Positions 6,247-12,550 of a stretch of 12,550 nt of DNA are shown here, one piece after another. Source of the stretch: Proteiniphilum sp. UBA5267 (GTDB lineage Bacteria; Bacteroidota; Bacteroidia; Bacteroidales; Dysgonomonadaceae). Positions within the stretch are counted from its first letter, which is position 1; each line of letters starts with the position of its first letter. The notes beneath the pieces are model-generated. The model worked only from the letters and a program-made list of their open reading frames with translations. It made no database searches and had not been told where the DNA came from. Location of the stretch: assembly GCA_002411515.1 (NCBI GenBank), contig DHTF01000122.1, forward strand, positions 10,692 through 23,241, given 5' to 3'. Made by a program: the position numbers and the translations under genes.

Positions 6247-8279
6247 TAAAACAGGATCCTGATCGCGTTGAGGATGGCTATCAGGGAAACGCCCACGTCG
6301 GCAAAGACGGCTTCCCACATGCTGGCAATGCCGATGGCGCCCAATAACATGATGAGAAATTTCACGCCCAGCGCGAAGACAATGTTTTGAATGACGATCG
6401 CGCGGGTGAAACGGGCCACCTGTATGGCGGTCGCAATCTTCGAGGGCTGGTCGGTCTGGATCACCACGTCGGCTATCTCGATGGCAACATCCGAACCCAT
6501 TCCTCCCATGGCTATGCCCACATCGCTCAATGCCAACGCAGGCGCGTCGTTGATGCCATCGCCGACGAAGACCACCACGTTGGATGGATCTTTCTTCAGT
6601 TCCTCGATATAGCTTACTTTATCTCCCGGCAACAAATCGCCATACGCCTTATCCACATTTACCTGCGCTGCCACCTCCTGCACGATGGATGGCCTGTCGC
6701 CGCTCAGCATCACCGTGGTACGGACGCCCAACTGCTTCAACAGCTGGATGGCACTCCTGGCATCGGCTCTTACTCGGTCGGCGATCACAAGGTAACCGGC
6801 GTATTGCTGGTCAATGGCAACCAGCACAACGGTCTCCCTGATGTCGTCTATGTCCGGTTCGTACTTCACGTCGTGCATCCGCATCAACTTGGCATTTCCT
6901 GCCAACACCGCATGCCCGTCCACGATACCACTCATCCCGTGCCCGGCAATCTCTTTGACGTCTTCCAGGCGGTAGTCGCCAGGCAGGATATGTGGGAAGT
7001 GCTCCAGGATGGCTTTGGCTACGGGGTGATTCGATTTCGATTCGAGGGCGACGGCATACGCGGCCACTTTCTCCTTTTCCGGGTAGACCGTTTCTATTTT
7101 CTGTACCTGGAAGACTCCTTCGGTAAGGGTCCCGGTCTTGTCGATGACCACCGTGTTGGCTTTGGCGACTAGATCGAGGTAGTTGGCTCCTTTGAACAGA
7201 ATGCCGTTTCGGGATGCAGCACCGATGCCGCCGAAGTAACTCAGCGGGATGGAGATGACGAGGGCGCACGGGCAGGAGATGACCAGGAACACCAGTGCCC
7301 GGTAGAGCCAGTCGGCAAAAACATAGTCCTGCACAATGAACGAGGGAATCACCGTGATGGCCAGCGCCAGCGCGAAGACGATGGGGGTGTAGACCCGGGC
7401 AAACGAGCGGATGAAAAGTTCTGTCTTTGCCTTGCGAGAGGTGGCTTCCTGCACCATCTCCAGCACACGCGACAGGGAACTGTCGGCATATGCTTTCTCT
7501 ACTTGTACCTCCACCACGTGATCGAGATTTACCATGCCCGCGAGCACAGTTTCACCCTCGTGGATGGTGCGGGGAACGCTCTCGCCGGTGAGTGCGGAGG
7601 TGTTGAAGCTTCCCCTGGGCGATAACAGCGTCCCGTCGAGCGGGATCTTCTCGCCTGCCTTTGCTTGTATGGTTTCGCCAATGGAGACCTCTTCCGGCGA
7701 GACGGTGGAGGTTACCCCGTTGCGAATGACCGTCGCCCTATCGGGCCGCACGTCGAGCAGCGTTTGAATGTTCCGCCGTGCCTTGCGAACGGCCGAGTCC
7801 TGGAATAGCTCTCCCACCGTGTAGAACAGCATCACGGCGACTCCCTCGGGATACTCTCCGATGAAGAACGCTCCCAGCGTGGCGACGATCATCAGGGTAA
7901 ACTCGTTAAAGAAATCGTTTCGTGCCAAGGCACTACCCGCGTGTCTGAAAGCGGGCAAAGCGACAGGCAGGTATGCGGCAATATACCATACCAGATGGGT
8001 GATGCCGGTAAAGAAAGCTGGCTTCACCAAGGAGTCAAGCAGCATGCCCATAATAAGAAAAATGCTGGTACCGATCACGGGCAGGTATTTTTTCCACGTA
8101 GGGTTGCCGGGAAGAGAAACCGGACTGGCTTTCCCGCATCCACACGCGCTTTCTCCTTCAGAAAATGGAGTCGTGGGACAAGGATTCTTTTTGTCGGTTG
8201 AGCAGCCGTTGTCGCGGCTTAGTGTTTCGTTATCAAGACTCAATTCGATGCTTCTTGCTGGTGTTTCGTTCTTTGCCAT
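6174..8279 (-). CDS. P1B-type heavy-metal (Zn/Cd/Pb) export ATPase, ZntA/CadA-like
   Basis: P1B-2 type ATPase of 701 aa that pumps Zn2+, Cd2+ or Pb2+ out across the inner membrane using ATP. Numbering from ATG 8279: TGES at 231-234 (actuator), CPC at 336-338 in the metal-binding helix, phosphorylated Asp380 in DKTGT, SKSNHP with His418, GDGINDAP with Asp574. Lys640 and Asp661 in the last helices have the 21-residue spacing of the ZntA pair Lys693/Asp714, which supports Zn/Cd/Pb over Cu. The N-terminus has no complete HMA domain, only a short Cys-rich segment (Cys26, 34, 46, 48). The frame is open to ATG 8375, but that start would lie upstream of the TACCTTTG promoter, so 8279 is preferred. 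The C-terminal 20 or so residues, after NAIRILFYQKS, look like a non-family extension encoded opposite arfB. Confidence 0.93.
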   Translation of the reverse strand: MAKNETPARSIELSLDNETLSRDNGCSTDKKNPCPTTPFSEGESACGCGKASPVSLPGNPTWKKYLPVIGTSIFLIMGMLLDSLVKPAFFTGITHLVWYIAAYLPVALPAFRHAGSALARNDFFNEFTLMIVATLGAFFIGEYPEGVAVMLFYTVGELFQDSAVRKARRNIQTLLDVRPDRATVIRNGVTSTVSPEEVSIGETIQAKAGEKIPLDGTLLSPRGSFNTSALTGESVPRTIHEGETVLAGMVNLDHVVEVQVEKAYADSSLSRVLEMVQEATSRKAKTELFIRSFARVYTPIVFALALAITVIPSFIVQDYVFADWLYRALVFLVISCPCALVISIPLSYFGGIGAASRNGILFKGANYLDLVAKANTVVIDKTGTLTEGVFQVQKIETVYPEKEKVAAYAVALESKSNHPVAKAILEHFPHILPGDYRLEDVKEIAGHGMSGIVDGHAVLAGNAKLMRMHDVKYEPDIDDIRETVVLVAIDQQYAGYLVIADRVRADARSAIQLLKQLGVRTTVMLSGDRPSIVQEVAAQVNVDKAYGDLLPGDKVSYIEELKKDPSNVVVFVGDGINDAPALALSDVGIAMGGMGSDVAIEIADVVIQTDQPSKIATAIQVARFTRAIVIQNIVFALGVKFLIMLLGAIGIASMWEAVFADVGVSLIAILNAIRILFYQKSISRERNRFLSDFRFFSSRRF

Positions 8280-8301
8280 AACAACTTGTATTTTAATAAG
8301 A

Positions 8302-8309
8302 CAAAGGTA
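8302..8309 (-). promoter_or_regulatory. Promoter -7 element for the metal ATPase
   Basis: The - strand reads TACCTTTG, a full match to TAnnTTTG, placing the start of transcription about 15-20 nt before ATG 8279. The ATPase therefore has its own promoter between it and the Fur-family gene. A -33 TTTG at normal spacing is not seen, which would suit a promoter needing an activator; this is inference. Confidence 0.55.
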
Positions 8310-8322
8310 AAGAGAGAAACGC

Positions 8323-8335
8323 GCAACCTGGTTGC
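8323..8335. promoter_or_regulatory. Palindrome gcaacctggttgc, candidate Fur-family operator
   Basis: Perfect 6-bp arms gcaacc and ggttgc around one base. Its near edge is 14 bp upstream of the ATPase -7 element, so it covers the area where a -33 box would be. The neighbouring Fur-type regulator is the natural candidate to bind it. A bound factor could either block or replace -33 contacts. Confidence 0.45.
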
Positions 8336-8409
8336 AATATTTTGTTTCTGAAATGCATGATCTTCGCTGCATCATAGGAACAAAGAGGATGGGTCTGTAA
8401 GTGAGCTCT

Positions 8410-8823
8410 TTACATATCCGAACACTGGTCGCACAACCCTTTCATCACGAAATTGATGTTTCCCAGCAAGAACTTTTCAGGGAGTTGCACAGGGGGAATA
8501 GAGATGCTTTCCAAGCAGAATGTTTTGTGGCAACGGGTGCAGTTAAAGTGGACGTGCAGTTCGTTGAGCGTGCACTGGCAATCGTCGTTGCACACCGAGT
8601 ACTTCATGGAGCCGGAGCCATCGTCGATGCTGTGAATGAGCAGGTGTGCATGGAACAGCGTGAGGGTTCTGGAGATGGTCGACTTATCGACTGTCCCCAA
8701 CACTGCTTCCAGATCTGAAAGGCTAAATGCCTGTGGGTATTCCAGCATCGCCTTGAATATCAAAAGCCTTACGGCTGTTGGCTTGATACCTCTATCTGCT
8801 AATTTTTGTTCTAATTCTTTCAT
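8410..8823 (-). CDS. Fur-family metal-responsive transcriptional regulator (Zur-like)
   Basis: Fur-superfamily repressor of 137 aa. The N-terminal winged-helix DNA-binding domain (about 1-75) includes RGIKPTAVRLLIF and the recognition-helix segment KSTISRTL. The C-terminal dimerisation and metal domain has HVHFNCTRC (His90, His92, Cys95, Cys98), Cys103 and a terminal CDQC pair (Cys131, Cys134), i.e. the structural Zn site with two CxxC motifs. An extra cluster Cys78/82/84 lies before it. The subgroup (Zur, Fur or PerR) cannot be settled by eye; the gene's position 130 bp upstream of a Zn/Cd exporter on the same strand favours a zinc sensor. It is preceded by its own promoter and a leader of about 155 nt with twin hairpin repeats. 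Confidence 0.9.
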   Translation of the reverse strand: MKELEQKLADRGIKPTAVRLLIFKAMLEYPQAFSLSDLEAVLGTVDKSTISRTLTLFHAHLLIHSIDDGSGSMKYSVCNDDCQCTLNELHVHFNCTRCHKTFCLESISIPPVQLPEKFLLGNINFVMKGLCDQCSDM

Positions 8824-8843
8824 TATACCTGTTTACTAAGCGG

Positions 8844-8873
8844 GACTATTCTTCACCACTGCCTGGGGTGAAC
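8844..8873 (-). repeat. Twin hairpin element, copy proximal to the Fur-family gene
   Basis: 30-nt element matching 26 of 30 bases of the copy at 8910-8939. Read on the - strand it is G, TTCA, a 2-nt bulge CC, CCA, loop GGCAG, TGG, TGAA, then tail GAATAGTC. TTCA/TGAA and CCA/TGG form a 7-bp bulged stem. It lies 20 bp before the start codon, inside the predicted leader. Confidence 0.6.
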
Positions 8874-8909
8874 TACAGTTCGAAGTAATGCACCGTGTAT
8901 GCAAGCTCT

Positions 8910-8939
8910 GACTATTCTTCACCATGGCCTGGTCTGAAC
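8910..8939 (-). repeat. Twin hairpin element, distal copy
   Basis: Second copy, 66 bp from the first measured start to start. On the - strand: G, TTCA, bulge GA, CCA, loop GGCCA, TGG, TGAA, tail GAATAGTC. All stem bases and the tail are identical to the other copy. The four differences fall only in the bulge (GA versus CC) and in two loop positions. Confidence 0.6.
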
Positions 8940-8985
8940 AAACAGGGTCATGCTTGTCCGGATCAATAGAATGATTCCTTGCATA

Positions 8986-8993
8986 CAAAAATA
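8986..8993 (-). promoter_or_regulatory. Promoter -7 element for the Fur-family gene
   Basis: The - strand reads TATTTTTG, a full match to TAnnTTTG. ATTG/TTGG about 20 nt upstream may serve as the -33 box. Transcription would start near 8980, giving a leader of about 155 nt that contains both hairpin elements. One arm of a 10-bp inverted repeat, cttgcataca (8978-8987), overlaps the -7 element and start site; the other arm, tgtatgcaag, is at 8896-8905. These could be autoregulatory sites. Confidence 0.5.
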
Positions 8994-9058
8994 ACACAAA
9001 TCAGAAAGAAATCCCAATGGTTTACAATTGATTAACTTTGGGTTCCGCAACAGATACC

Positions 9059-9139
9059 ATGGACTATTTTCAGTACATCAGAGATAAACCGACCGGGAAA
9101 GGAGGCTTGTTATACAGGCACATGAGGGTAGGCCAGTAA
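9059..9139 (+). CDS. Doubtful 26-aa small ORF
   Basis: ATG at 9059 to TAA at 9137-9139, beginning MDYFQYIRDKPTGKGG and ending RHMRVGQ. A full TAnnTTTG match (TAACTTTG, 9033-9040) lies 18 bp upstream, although without a clear -33 box. The stop codon directly abuts the stop codon of the convergent patatin gene. It may be a real small protein, a truncated gene start, or chance. No family is recognised. Confidence 0.2.
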   Translation: MDYFQYIRDKPTGKGGLLYRHMRVGQ

Positions 9140-11467
9140 TTAAAAGTTATATCCGAAACTCACATAGGGATGGAAACGGCGGGAAAGTTCGGTATAGCCT
9201 AGCTCGAGTTTCAGGGGACCCGCTACGGTCAGGTAGGAATATCCCAAATTGATGCCCAGGAACGATTCTCCATCAATCAAGGTGTGTAAATGGTCGTTAT
9301 GCATCGTGAAGTTGAGGTTGGTATAGAGGTTGCTATTGGAGGTGAAGTTGTAATGCAGCATCAAATCGACGGAGAATACCATATTTTCCATAAACTCCAT
9401 ACCGGCAGACCCCTGTAGGGCGATCTGCTGGGGCATGTAATGACCATCGGCCTGACCGCCTACCAGGTTGCGGTACATATGTGGCACGCTGTCATTCAAT
9501 GCATAGCGGGCAGAAAGCCGGGGTGTGATATATAAATTTTCGTTCAATGAGATCGGTTTGTAAAAATTCATCCTCACGATGCTCAACGGCGTATCTTCGG
9601 CCAGTTTCACAAAGTTATCGGTATGCAGGGAGTATTGAAATGAAAAATACTGCCCTGAAGTGGGGAAATAGATGCGGTCGAGGTTATCATACACCCCATT
9701 CAACAAATAATTGATATAAAGCTGGTCGTTCATGAACGACTGCGGAGGGTCGTAGACACTACCCAATGCCTTATAAAAATGAAAATGCTCCATTTGGGCT
9801 CCCAGGTGTAACATCATGTTCCCGAAATAGAACTCTGAGAAAACAAGGTTCAGGGCATTCCGGGTGAGTCCCAGGTTGTACGACAGCTCACCCCGCTCGT
9901 GGATGCCCAGGTCGTTTCTGCTTATTTTGTAATTTATTCCCCCTTTATAGAAAATTCCCCGGTTAATGGAATAATCCACTGTTAGATAGGGATCGCGACT
10001 TAGCCTGCCAGTGATATCGAACATGGAATTGAGTGAACTGTTCAGCCGGATGGTGGTATTGGCAAGAATGGAAGCCATATCATTGGTGTCAAAATGGATT
10101 CCCAGGTTTAAACGGTTCAACTTTTTCACCTCCACATGAAAAGTCAGGTCGAAAGGCTGCTCTCCCTCGAGCTGGTAATAGACCCTGTTAAACATTCCGC
10201 TTCCATAGATCTTTGCAATCATCTCTTCCAGGTCGTTGCGGGTCACTTTGTCATTTTCTATATCGATCCACCTCATGATGTAGCTTTGCTCGCGTGGGGT
10301 CACTCCCTCCACAGAGACTTGACGAACCAGGAGGGTGTCGAGTTTCAGGTAGGAGTTTATTCTACTGTTTGGTGCGGTCAAGTGATCATCATCCAGATCC
10401 AGTGACTTTTTCAGGTTAATCAGTTTCTCCCAGTTTTGCATCGCGGCCTTCTTTCCCCTCATGATGATGGTATCGATGCCGGGGTGCTGGAAGTCGAGCA
10501 GGCCATAAGGGTGAACATTGGAAGCAATGAGTATATCGGTATCATCGATGTTGCTGGTCAGTTTCTCCTGGCCAATAAAGTTCCAAATCTGCCGGGTTAT
10601 TTCAGAGATGCTGCCCTTGCTCTTCTCAAGCTCTTTTTCATCGACCGAAAAAACGGAGCCAATCACAATGTCGGCACCCATGTTTCGCACCAAGTCCACC
10701 GGGTAATTATTGACCACACCGCCATCGATCAGCAGCATACTGTCTTTCTCCACTGGGGAGAACATGCCTGGCATCGCCATACTGGCTCTGATTGCTTCGG
10801 CGAGGTTCCCTTCTCTCATAACTATTTCTTCTCCTGTGCGGACGTCTGCGGAAATGCATCCAAAAGGAATGGGAAGATCGTCGAAATGAATGTCGTGCTG
10901 ATAACCAATGGTTGTGTTGAGAAAAAGAGCGTAAATATTCTGACCAGTATACACGCCGGGAGGAAGCATGACGCCGGCCGATTTATCACCAAAAGGGAGA
11001 TTGTAAGGTAACGAAACCACATACTTATTGTGATTATTTCGTTGGAAAGCAGGGATATGCTTGCGGTATACATTGTCGCTCATCAAATGATTCCAGTCCT
11101 GTTTCTGAATCAGTGAATCAATCATATCGGCGCTATAGCCCAGTGCGTAAAGTCCCCCCACCACGGCACCCATGCTGGTGCCTGCAATATAATCGATGGG
11201 GATACCCGCTTCTTCCAGTACTTTCAATACGCCCACATGAGCAAAACCTTTGGCACCACCACCACTCAGCACCACACCCACTTTTTTTCGCCTGGGTTGC
11301 TGATTCTCCTGCCGGATTTGTGGGCGTTGATTTTCAGTCGGCCGTTCCTGCAGGAGCTTTCTTTCCTGTATATCTTTCTGATAAACAGAAGGTAGATTCT
11401 CCTGTCCGTGAGTGACTAAGAGGATACAACACAGGAAGAATGAGGTGATAAAAAGCATTTTTTTCAT
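9140..11467 (-). CDS. Patatin-like phospholipase with POTRA and Omp85-type beta-barrel (type Vd autotransporter-like)
   Basis: Outer-membrane protein of 775 aa joining a lipase domain to its own transport barrel. A signal peptide (about 1-21) is followed by a Gln/Glu/Arg-rich linker (29-60). The patatin domain (about 62-340) has the oxyanion loop GGGAKG (69-74), nucleophile Ser98 in GTSMG and catalytic Asp248 in DGG. A single POTRA-like domain (about 378-448, SVEGVTPREQSYIMRW) precedes a beta-barrel (about 450-775) rich in alternating aromatic strands, ending in Phe as outer-membrane barrels do. This is the architecture of PlpD-type Vd proteins, which hydrolyse phospholipid acyl esters; whether the patatin domain is released or faces the periplasm is unknown in this lineage. 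Length and order are complete, with no frameshift. The gene appears to be transcribed alone. Confidence 0.94.
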   Translation of the reverse strand: MKKMLFITSFFLCCILLVTHGQENLPSVYQKDIQERKLLQERPTENQRPQIRQENQQPRRKKVGVVLSGGGAKGFAHVGVLKVLEEAGIPIDYIAGTSMGAVVGGLYALGYSADMIDSLIQKQDWNHLMSDNVYRKHIPAFQRNNHNKYVVSLPYNLPFGDKSAGVMLPPGVYTGQNIYALFLNTTIGYQHDIHFDDLPIPFGCISADVRTGEEIVMREGNLAEAIRASMAMPGMFSPVEKDSMLLIDGGVVNNYPVDLVRNMGADIVIGSVFSVDEKELEKSKGSISEITRQIWNFIGQEKLTSNIDDTDILIASNVHPYGLLDFQHPGIDTIIMRGKKAAMQNWEKLINLKKSLDLDDDHLTAPNSRINSYLKLDTLLVRQVSVEGVTPREQSYIMRWIDIENDKVTRNDLEEMIAKIYGSGMFNRVYYQLEGEQPFDLTFHVEVKKLNRLNLGIHFDTNDMASILANTTIRLNSSLNSMFDITGRLSRDPYLTVDYSINRGIFYKGGINYKISRNDLGIHERGELSYNLGLTRNALNLVFSEFYFGNMMLHLGAQMEHFHFYKALGSVYDPPQSFMNDQLYINYLLNGVYDNLDRIYFPTSGQYFSFQYSLHTDNFVKLAEDTPLSIVRMNFYKPISLNENLYITPRLSARYALNDSVPHMYRNLVGGQADGHYMPQQIALQGSAGMEFMENMVFSVDLMLHYNFTSNSNLYTNLNFTMHNDHLHTLIDGESFLGINLGYSYLTVAGPLKLELGYTELSRRFHPYVSFGYNF

Positions 11468-11511
11468 CGCACATGGATTTATTATGCTGATACCAAGTTA
11501 GCAAGAATTTT

Positions 11512-11538
11512 AAATATTGACCGTTTCTTTCAATATTT
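11512..11538. repeat. 9-bp-arm inverted repeat upstream of the patatin gene
   Basis: aaatattga (11512-11520) and tcaatattt (11530-11538) are perfect arms around a 9-nt spacer. They lie 45-71 bp before the patatin ATG and upstream of a near-consensus -7 element (TAACTTGG on the - strand, 11493-11500, one mismatch). The position fits an operator or a weak hairpin. Confidence 0.35.
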
Positions 11539-11586
11539 TGTATATCCCCCTGATTTTGTACTGATTTAGTCTGACAAATTTACGAC

Positions 11587-11623
11587 GTCGATGCAGGATG
11601 ACTGTCTTCCTCATTGCATCGAC
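11587..11623 (-). terminator. Hairpin after the ABC permease, likely end of that operon
   Basis: gtcgatgca (11587-11595) pairs perfectly with tgcatcgac (11615-11623). Inside it agga (11595-11598) and tcct (11608-11611) can extend the pairing if the outer A/T pair opens. It starts 10 bp after the permease stop codon. There is no real U tract on the - strand, so it may be a 3'-end stabiliser or a factor-assisted terminator, not a classical one. Confidence 0.45.
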
Positions 11624-11632
11624 TTGTATAGT

Positions 11633-12550
11633 TTACCCTCTTTTCTTGTAACTTATTACAGCCCATCCATTTAATACGACTGCAATCGCTCCCAAAGCCA
11701 GCAGATTCCCGGAGACATCGGCCAAAGTGCTACCATTGAGATACAACATTCTGAAGGTATTCGTCAGGTAACTGAACGGGTTGATGGCTGCAATTAACTG
11801 AGCCCATGCCGGCATGCTGGAGACAGGGGTAAACATGCCTCCCAGCAGAATCAATATCAGGATAAAGAACATCACCAGAAAGCTGGCCTGTTGCATCGTC
11901 TCGGAGTAGTTGGATATGATGAGTCCCAGACCCGATATGGAGAGAATAAAAACGATGGCACAGAAAAGTACCGCAAGGAGACTTCCTGCAGGCCACAGCC
12001 CGTATAAAAGATATGCTGCAGAAACCGAGATAATCATCACAACCAGTCCGACAACCCAAAAAGGGATTAGTTTGGCCAGGATGAAGTGAATTCTACTCAC
12101 CGGGGTGACGTTGATCTGCTGAATGGTACCGTTTTCTTTTTCCATCACGATATTCAATGCGGGCAGAATACCACAGATCAGGGTGAGAAGCAGCACCATA
12201 AAGCCGGGGATCATGAAGTTTTTGTAATCGAGTGATGGGTTATACTTATGTTGAGGAACAATGTCAATCTGTGCCATGCGCATCAGGGAAGCCCGCGATT
12301 GCGGCGGCAGCGTGTGCATCAGTTCACTGCGTAGCTCCGACGAGAAATCGTTCACGATCTGTGTTATGTAATTGCTACCCAGCAGTCCCTGGGTACCATT
12401 GACCGAGTTTACAGCCATGCCCACGCCGGATGCCCGGTTTTTTACCATATCCACATCGAACGAGGGAGGAATCTCCAGAATCATATCTGTTTCTCCTTGT
12501 TCCATGTTCCACATGGCAATCCGGTAATCGGGTGGGGTGTCGTTCAGGAT
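11633..12550 (-). CDS. ABC-2 type transporter permease, partial (5' end outside the window)
   Basis: C-terminal part (305 aa visible) of an ABC-2 family integral membrane subunit, of the kind that pairs with an ATPase to export drugs, lipids or polymers (YhhJ/YbhR-like). The visible part begins in the extracytoplasmic domain (ETDMILEIPPSFDVDM, SLMRMAQIDIVPQHKY). Five membrane segments follow, with the family signature MEKENGTIQQINVTPVSR after the first. The frame is open to the window edge before the Met at 12514 (preceded by TPPDYRIA), so that Met is internal and the N-terminal helix is missing. The ATP-binding partner and a probable HlyD-like adaptor would lie beyond the right edge. The substrate cannot be told. 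A hairpin follows the stop codon. Confidence 0.9.
   Translation of the reverse strand: MLNDTPPDYRIAMWNMEQGETDMILEIPPSFDVDMVKNRASGVGMAVNSVNGTQGLLGSNYITQIVNDFSSELRSELMHTLPPQSRASLMRMAQIDIVPQHKYNPSLDYKNFMIPGFMVLLLTLICGILPALNIVMEKENGTIQQINVTPVSRIHFILAKLIPFWVVGLVVMIISVSAAYLLYGLWPAGSLLAVLFCAIVFILSISGLGLIISNYSETMQQASFLVMFFILILILLGGMFTPVSSMPAWAQLIAAINPFSYLTNTFRMLYLNGSTLADVSGNLLALGAIAVVLNGWAVISYKKRG

Larger units (their letters stand above)
8824..9139. other. Intergenic region with the Fur-family leader and a doubtful small ORF
   Basis: From the Fur-family gene outward: twin hairpin elements (8844-8873, 8910-8939), inverted repeat arms (8896-8905, 8978-8987), the promoter at 8986-8993, then a + strand stretch with TAACTTTG (9033-9040) and a 26-codon frame that ends exactly at the stop of the patatin gene. 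No intrinsic terminator is seen for the patatin gene on the - strand. Confidence 0.65.

Noticed and set aside
6387..7172. + strand open frame (261 codons) opposite the metal ATPase
   Set aside because: It is antisense to the conserved ATPase core. The translation is His-rich but matches mirrored codons of the real gene, not a family.
8280..8375. Longer start for the metal ATPase at ATG 8375
   Set aside because: The extra 32 residues have no family match, and the coding region would span the TACCTTTG promoter and the palindrome.

Overview
The window reads as a chromosomal segment of a member of the Bacteroidota, most likely Bacteroidales. The reasons are a tmRNA 3' end without an encoded CCA tail, a GH97 glycosidase, a SusA-like GH13 enzyme, a patatin/Omp85 (type Vd) protein, several promoters with the Bacteroidota -7 element TAnnTTTG, and a general lack of strong Shine-Dalgarno sequences. 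The genus cannot be fixed from the sequence.

Layout. Positions 1-150 hold the 3' part of ssrA (tmRNA) on the + strand, followed by a strong intrinsic terminator. Next, on the - strand, come a 40-codon open remnant and an exported GH97 alpha-glycosidase. A 595-bp divergent intergenic region (2333-2927) has several palindromes, a tandem-repeat hairpin and no convincing gene. On the + strand follow an SDR oxidoreductase and, 15 bp later, a GH13 enzyme of the neopullulanase/cyclomaltodextrinase type that lacks a signal peptide. Next is arfB, a ribosome-rescue hydrolase with its own promoter. It runs tail-to-tail into a - strand P1B-type Zn/Cd/Pb export ATPase, and the two coding regions overlap by 73 bp. 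Upstream of the ATPase on the same strand is a Fur-family regulator. The leader of that regulator has two copies of a 30-nt hairpin element. Then come a complete patatin-POTRA-beta-barrel outer-membrane protein (- strand) and the 3' part of an ABC-2 type permease (- strand) that runs off the right edge.

How the genes fit together. The Fur-type regulator and the metal exporter look like a metal-homeostasis pair; a perfect GCAACC/GGTTGC palindrome sits just upstream of the exporter's -7 element. GH97, SDR and GH13 suggest alpha-glycoside use. The GH97 is exported and the GH13 appears cytoplasmic. No SusC/SusD pair is present, so this is not a classical PUL. tmRNA and ArfB, two separate rescue routes for stalled ribosomes, lie within about 6 kb of each other.

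Most of the window is ordinary housekeeping and accessory content. The most unusual signal is the twin hairpin repeat in the fur leader: its four differences between copies all fall in predicted bulge or loop positions. No clearly new multi-gene system was found.
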